Below, piece after piece: positions 61,890 to 64,000 of a stretch of 64,000 nucleotides of DNA; position 1 is the first letter of the stretch, and every line of letters starts with the position of its first letter. The stretch spans positions 9,315,036 to 9,379,035 of the forward strand of contig CM077833.1 in the NCBI GenBank assembly GCA_039720395.1, in the 5' to 3' direction. This stretch comes from Liquidambar formosana (taxonomy: Eukaryota; Streptophyta; Magnoliopsida; Saxifragales; Altingiaceae). Under the pieces are notes generated by a model that was not told where the DNA came from, did not search any database, and saw nothing but the letters and a program-made list of their open reading frames with translations. Both the position numbers and the translations under genes were made by a program.

Positions 61890-62867
61890 TGAAAATTGAT
61901 GATATCTAAGATATATCGGTAAGACAATAATATCATTTACAAAAAATAAAAAATAAAAAAAACACATTTTTCAAGAGATGTTTTTGATATATCAATGATA
62001 TATTGCTGATATAGTTAACTAAAATTTTATAATCTATATGCCAACAACTCTTATTCAGTCGAGGGCCTTGAGGACTTCACTTAAGTTCAGAACAATTTAG
62101 TTGTGCAACGCAGCAAGCCAGACAAAGCTAATCACATTTGTTATAAGCATATAACATTATATATTTACTGTGGTGTAAATGATATGTAAGCATCACATTT
62201 GGCATATCCACCATATATTGTGCGTGACATTCATTAAATACATATATAATTAGAAAATATATATACATATCTAAAAATATTTTATTAAATTGATATTGGC
62301 CAAAAGGTGGAGTAAGGTACACATTCAAAACCATATAAACTAATATTATTATACCATAAGTTGACAGCAAATAAATCATACGGAAAAAATACACCATAGT
62401 AAGCAGCATTAGGACATGAATAATTTCAAGCCATAATAAAACATCTTTTCAATAAAATATAATTTATCCTTCCTGTTTGTTGTGTTGTGATGGTTTGAAC
62501 ACTGAAAACAATATGCACATACTATTGCACTGTCAATGCAACATCCATTACTGTCTGTGCATGATTTTATATGTCATAATTGTCTTATGTAATCAACATG
62601 AGTATTACTGCAACATCCATTACTGTCTGTGCAGGACTTTATATGTCATAATTGTCTTATGTAATCAACAAGAGTATCTTTTTTTATATTATATTTTTGT
62701 AACAATTTTATTGACTCTCTCAAGTGTTGAATTGATAGTCATAATGTTTCCAAATTAAAAATTTCACATATTTATGATGTTTCGCCAAATTTTTCCACCC
62801 TAGTGTGTGGATCAGCTATCTACTCAAACTTCTTCCATACGGCCATACCTATGTCATTCCCCCCCCC

Positions 62868-62908
<41 letters not shown>

Positions 62909-63903
62909 AATGTTTGTAGTTACAATTTGGACAGTTGCAACTTGTATGAGGTAGGTTAGTTCTTGTATAGTTGGTATGTACCAGAACTTGTTTTTAGTTT
63001 TGACTCTTCCTTTAAATAAAATATTGCCCCCCGTCATAAAAAATGTTCCTAATTATTTATAACAACATACTCCCCTTTGACATTAGCCAAAATTTTCACT
63101 GAAAGGCTTTGTGTTTTTTCTATAAATCTCTAGAATTCTTTCTAAATCATTTTTGCCACATAGTGGTACAACAAGCAACATATCTCATACTTAACTATCT
63201 TTGCCCGTCTTATTTTATTTTATTTTATTTTTTTGGATAATTATTTTATTTTTCTCTACTACATAAGGTTTATTAAGGAACTAAGAAGAACAATGTCAGA
63301 TGAACTCCATTCAAGAGCCCAAAGAGAGAGAGAGAGAGAGAGAGGTATAGAATTGAGGTCTGACTTGGATTCAAGTTGATATCAGCATCACTAAAACATG
63401 ACCCTAGTATTCTGCTCAAAGACCCAACTATGTTGAGTCCAAAGTCTCCAAACACTAGGGCATATGCTAGTTATGTATACATTACCTAGTATTTTTCAAT
63501 GGAAATCCCAATCATTTAATTCTAAAGCAGTCTTTTGTTCAATTTGTGCTGACTTTTGTCACATTTTTTTAGTGTTTAGTGATGTACTGAAGATTTAGTC
63601 TTTTTCAATTTCCTCATCTCTCTTTTTGTAGCTCTTGCATTTTTATAATTTATTCATGTTCTTAATCAAAAAAGGATCTCCACAAACAATGTGAATAGTC
63701 TTCTCATGTCTTTGTAATGTTGCATATGAAGTAAAACTGTAAAGTTATCAGATCATCCTCATATGTGGATGCAGCAAACACGAAGTTCCAATTAATCCAT
63801 TTTTATTCAGCATCCCTCCCCATCATCTTTGTTTGCACAATAGCATCACTTCTTTCATGATTTATTGATTGCAAAGAGTACAGAAATTGTTTCTTTATCC
63901 TCT
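61890..63903. other. AT-rich intergenic DNA, no gene seen
   Basis: Contains a direct duplication of an approximately 75-bp phrase (CAACATCCATTACTGTCTGTGCA, near 62540 and 62612), the C-run/T-run at 62860-62906 and a (GA)n at 63325-63343. Small frames are low-complexity. Confidence 0.5.
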
Positions 63904-64000
63904 ATGAAGCATGGATACATATAGGAGATATAAATAAGCCACAATACCGACACACTGACACGGTGAATCATGAAAACATACGATACAGCTACAGCAGGGA
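63904..64000. mobile_element. Start of a hAT-like MITE cut by the window end
   Basis: Begins ATGAAGCATGGATACATA, nearly identical to the reverse-complemented terminus of the element at 51774-52386, and continues with GATAC / GACAC motifs typical of that family. The other end lies outside the window. Confidence 0.5.

Overview
This is plant nuclear DNA, almost certainly from a eudicot. It is AT-rich, the genes have several GT-AG introns, and the protein families (plant AP2/ERF factor, steroleosin-type SDR, plant CDK-like kinase, plastid-type YqgE/AlgH protein) are plant ones. Transposable elements outnumber genes. The species cannot be named from sequence alone, and no CRISPR array, operon, rRNA or tRNA gene was seen.

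Four host genes are supported. (1) An intronless DREB-type AP2/ERF transcription factor, + strand, 6304-6801, with a TATA box 92 bp upstream of the ATG. (2) A six-exon steroleosin/HSD5-like short-chain dehydrogenase, - strand, 11182-16646, 352 aa, with every exon and phase resolved. (3) An eight-exon membrane-anchored CDK-like Ser/Thr kinase of the IBS1/At1g54610 type, + strand, 29353-43285, 667 aa, with introns enlarged by transposons. (4) A YqgE/AlgH (UPF0301/DUF179) gene, - strand, 46282-49096, for which two exons are seen and the transit-peptide exon(s) are not found. The genes are functionally unrelated neighbours.

The rest is mostly repeats, many with exact edges and target-site duplications (TSDs). 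1-3.7 kb: LTR fragment, degenerate tandem repeats and a hAT-type MITE. 7.6-10.9 kb: a 0.7-kb tandem duplication whose second copy is split by a 1.8-kb Mutator-like element with a 9-bp TSD. 17.8-25.1 kb: a 123-bp tandem duplication, a Stowaway MITE, a hAT-like element containing a 1.65-kb solo LTR, and another hAT-like element. Kinase introns: two TRIM retrotransposons and an antisense LINE. AlgH intron: a MITE, a tandem duplication and a Stowaway split by a TRIM. 51.3-59.8 kb: a degenerate LINE interrupted by a hAT MITE (8-bp TSD), a complete Copia element (217-bp LTRs, 5-bp TSD, broken gag-pol) and a Mutator-like MITE (9-bp TSD). 60.3-64 kb: tandem microsatellite-bearing units, a foldback MITE, LINE 3' ends and low-complexity AT-rich DNA.

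No clearly new biological system was found. The most informative observations are the nested insertions, where host sequence or a paralogous empty site proves the element boundaries, and the minus-strand TRIM families sharing one primer-binding motif with the Copia element.
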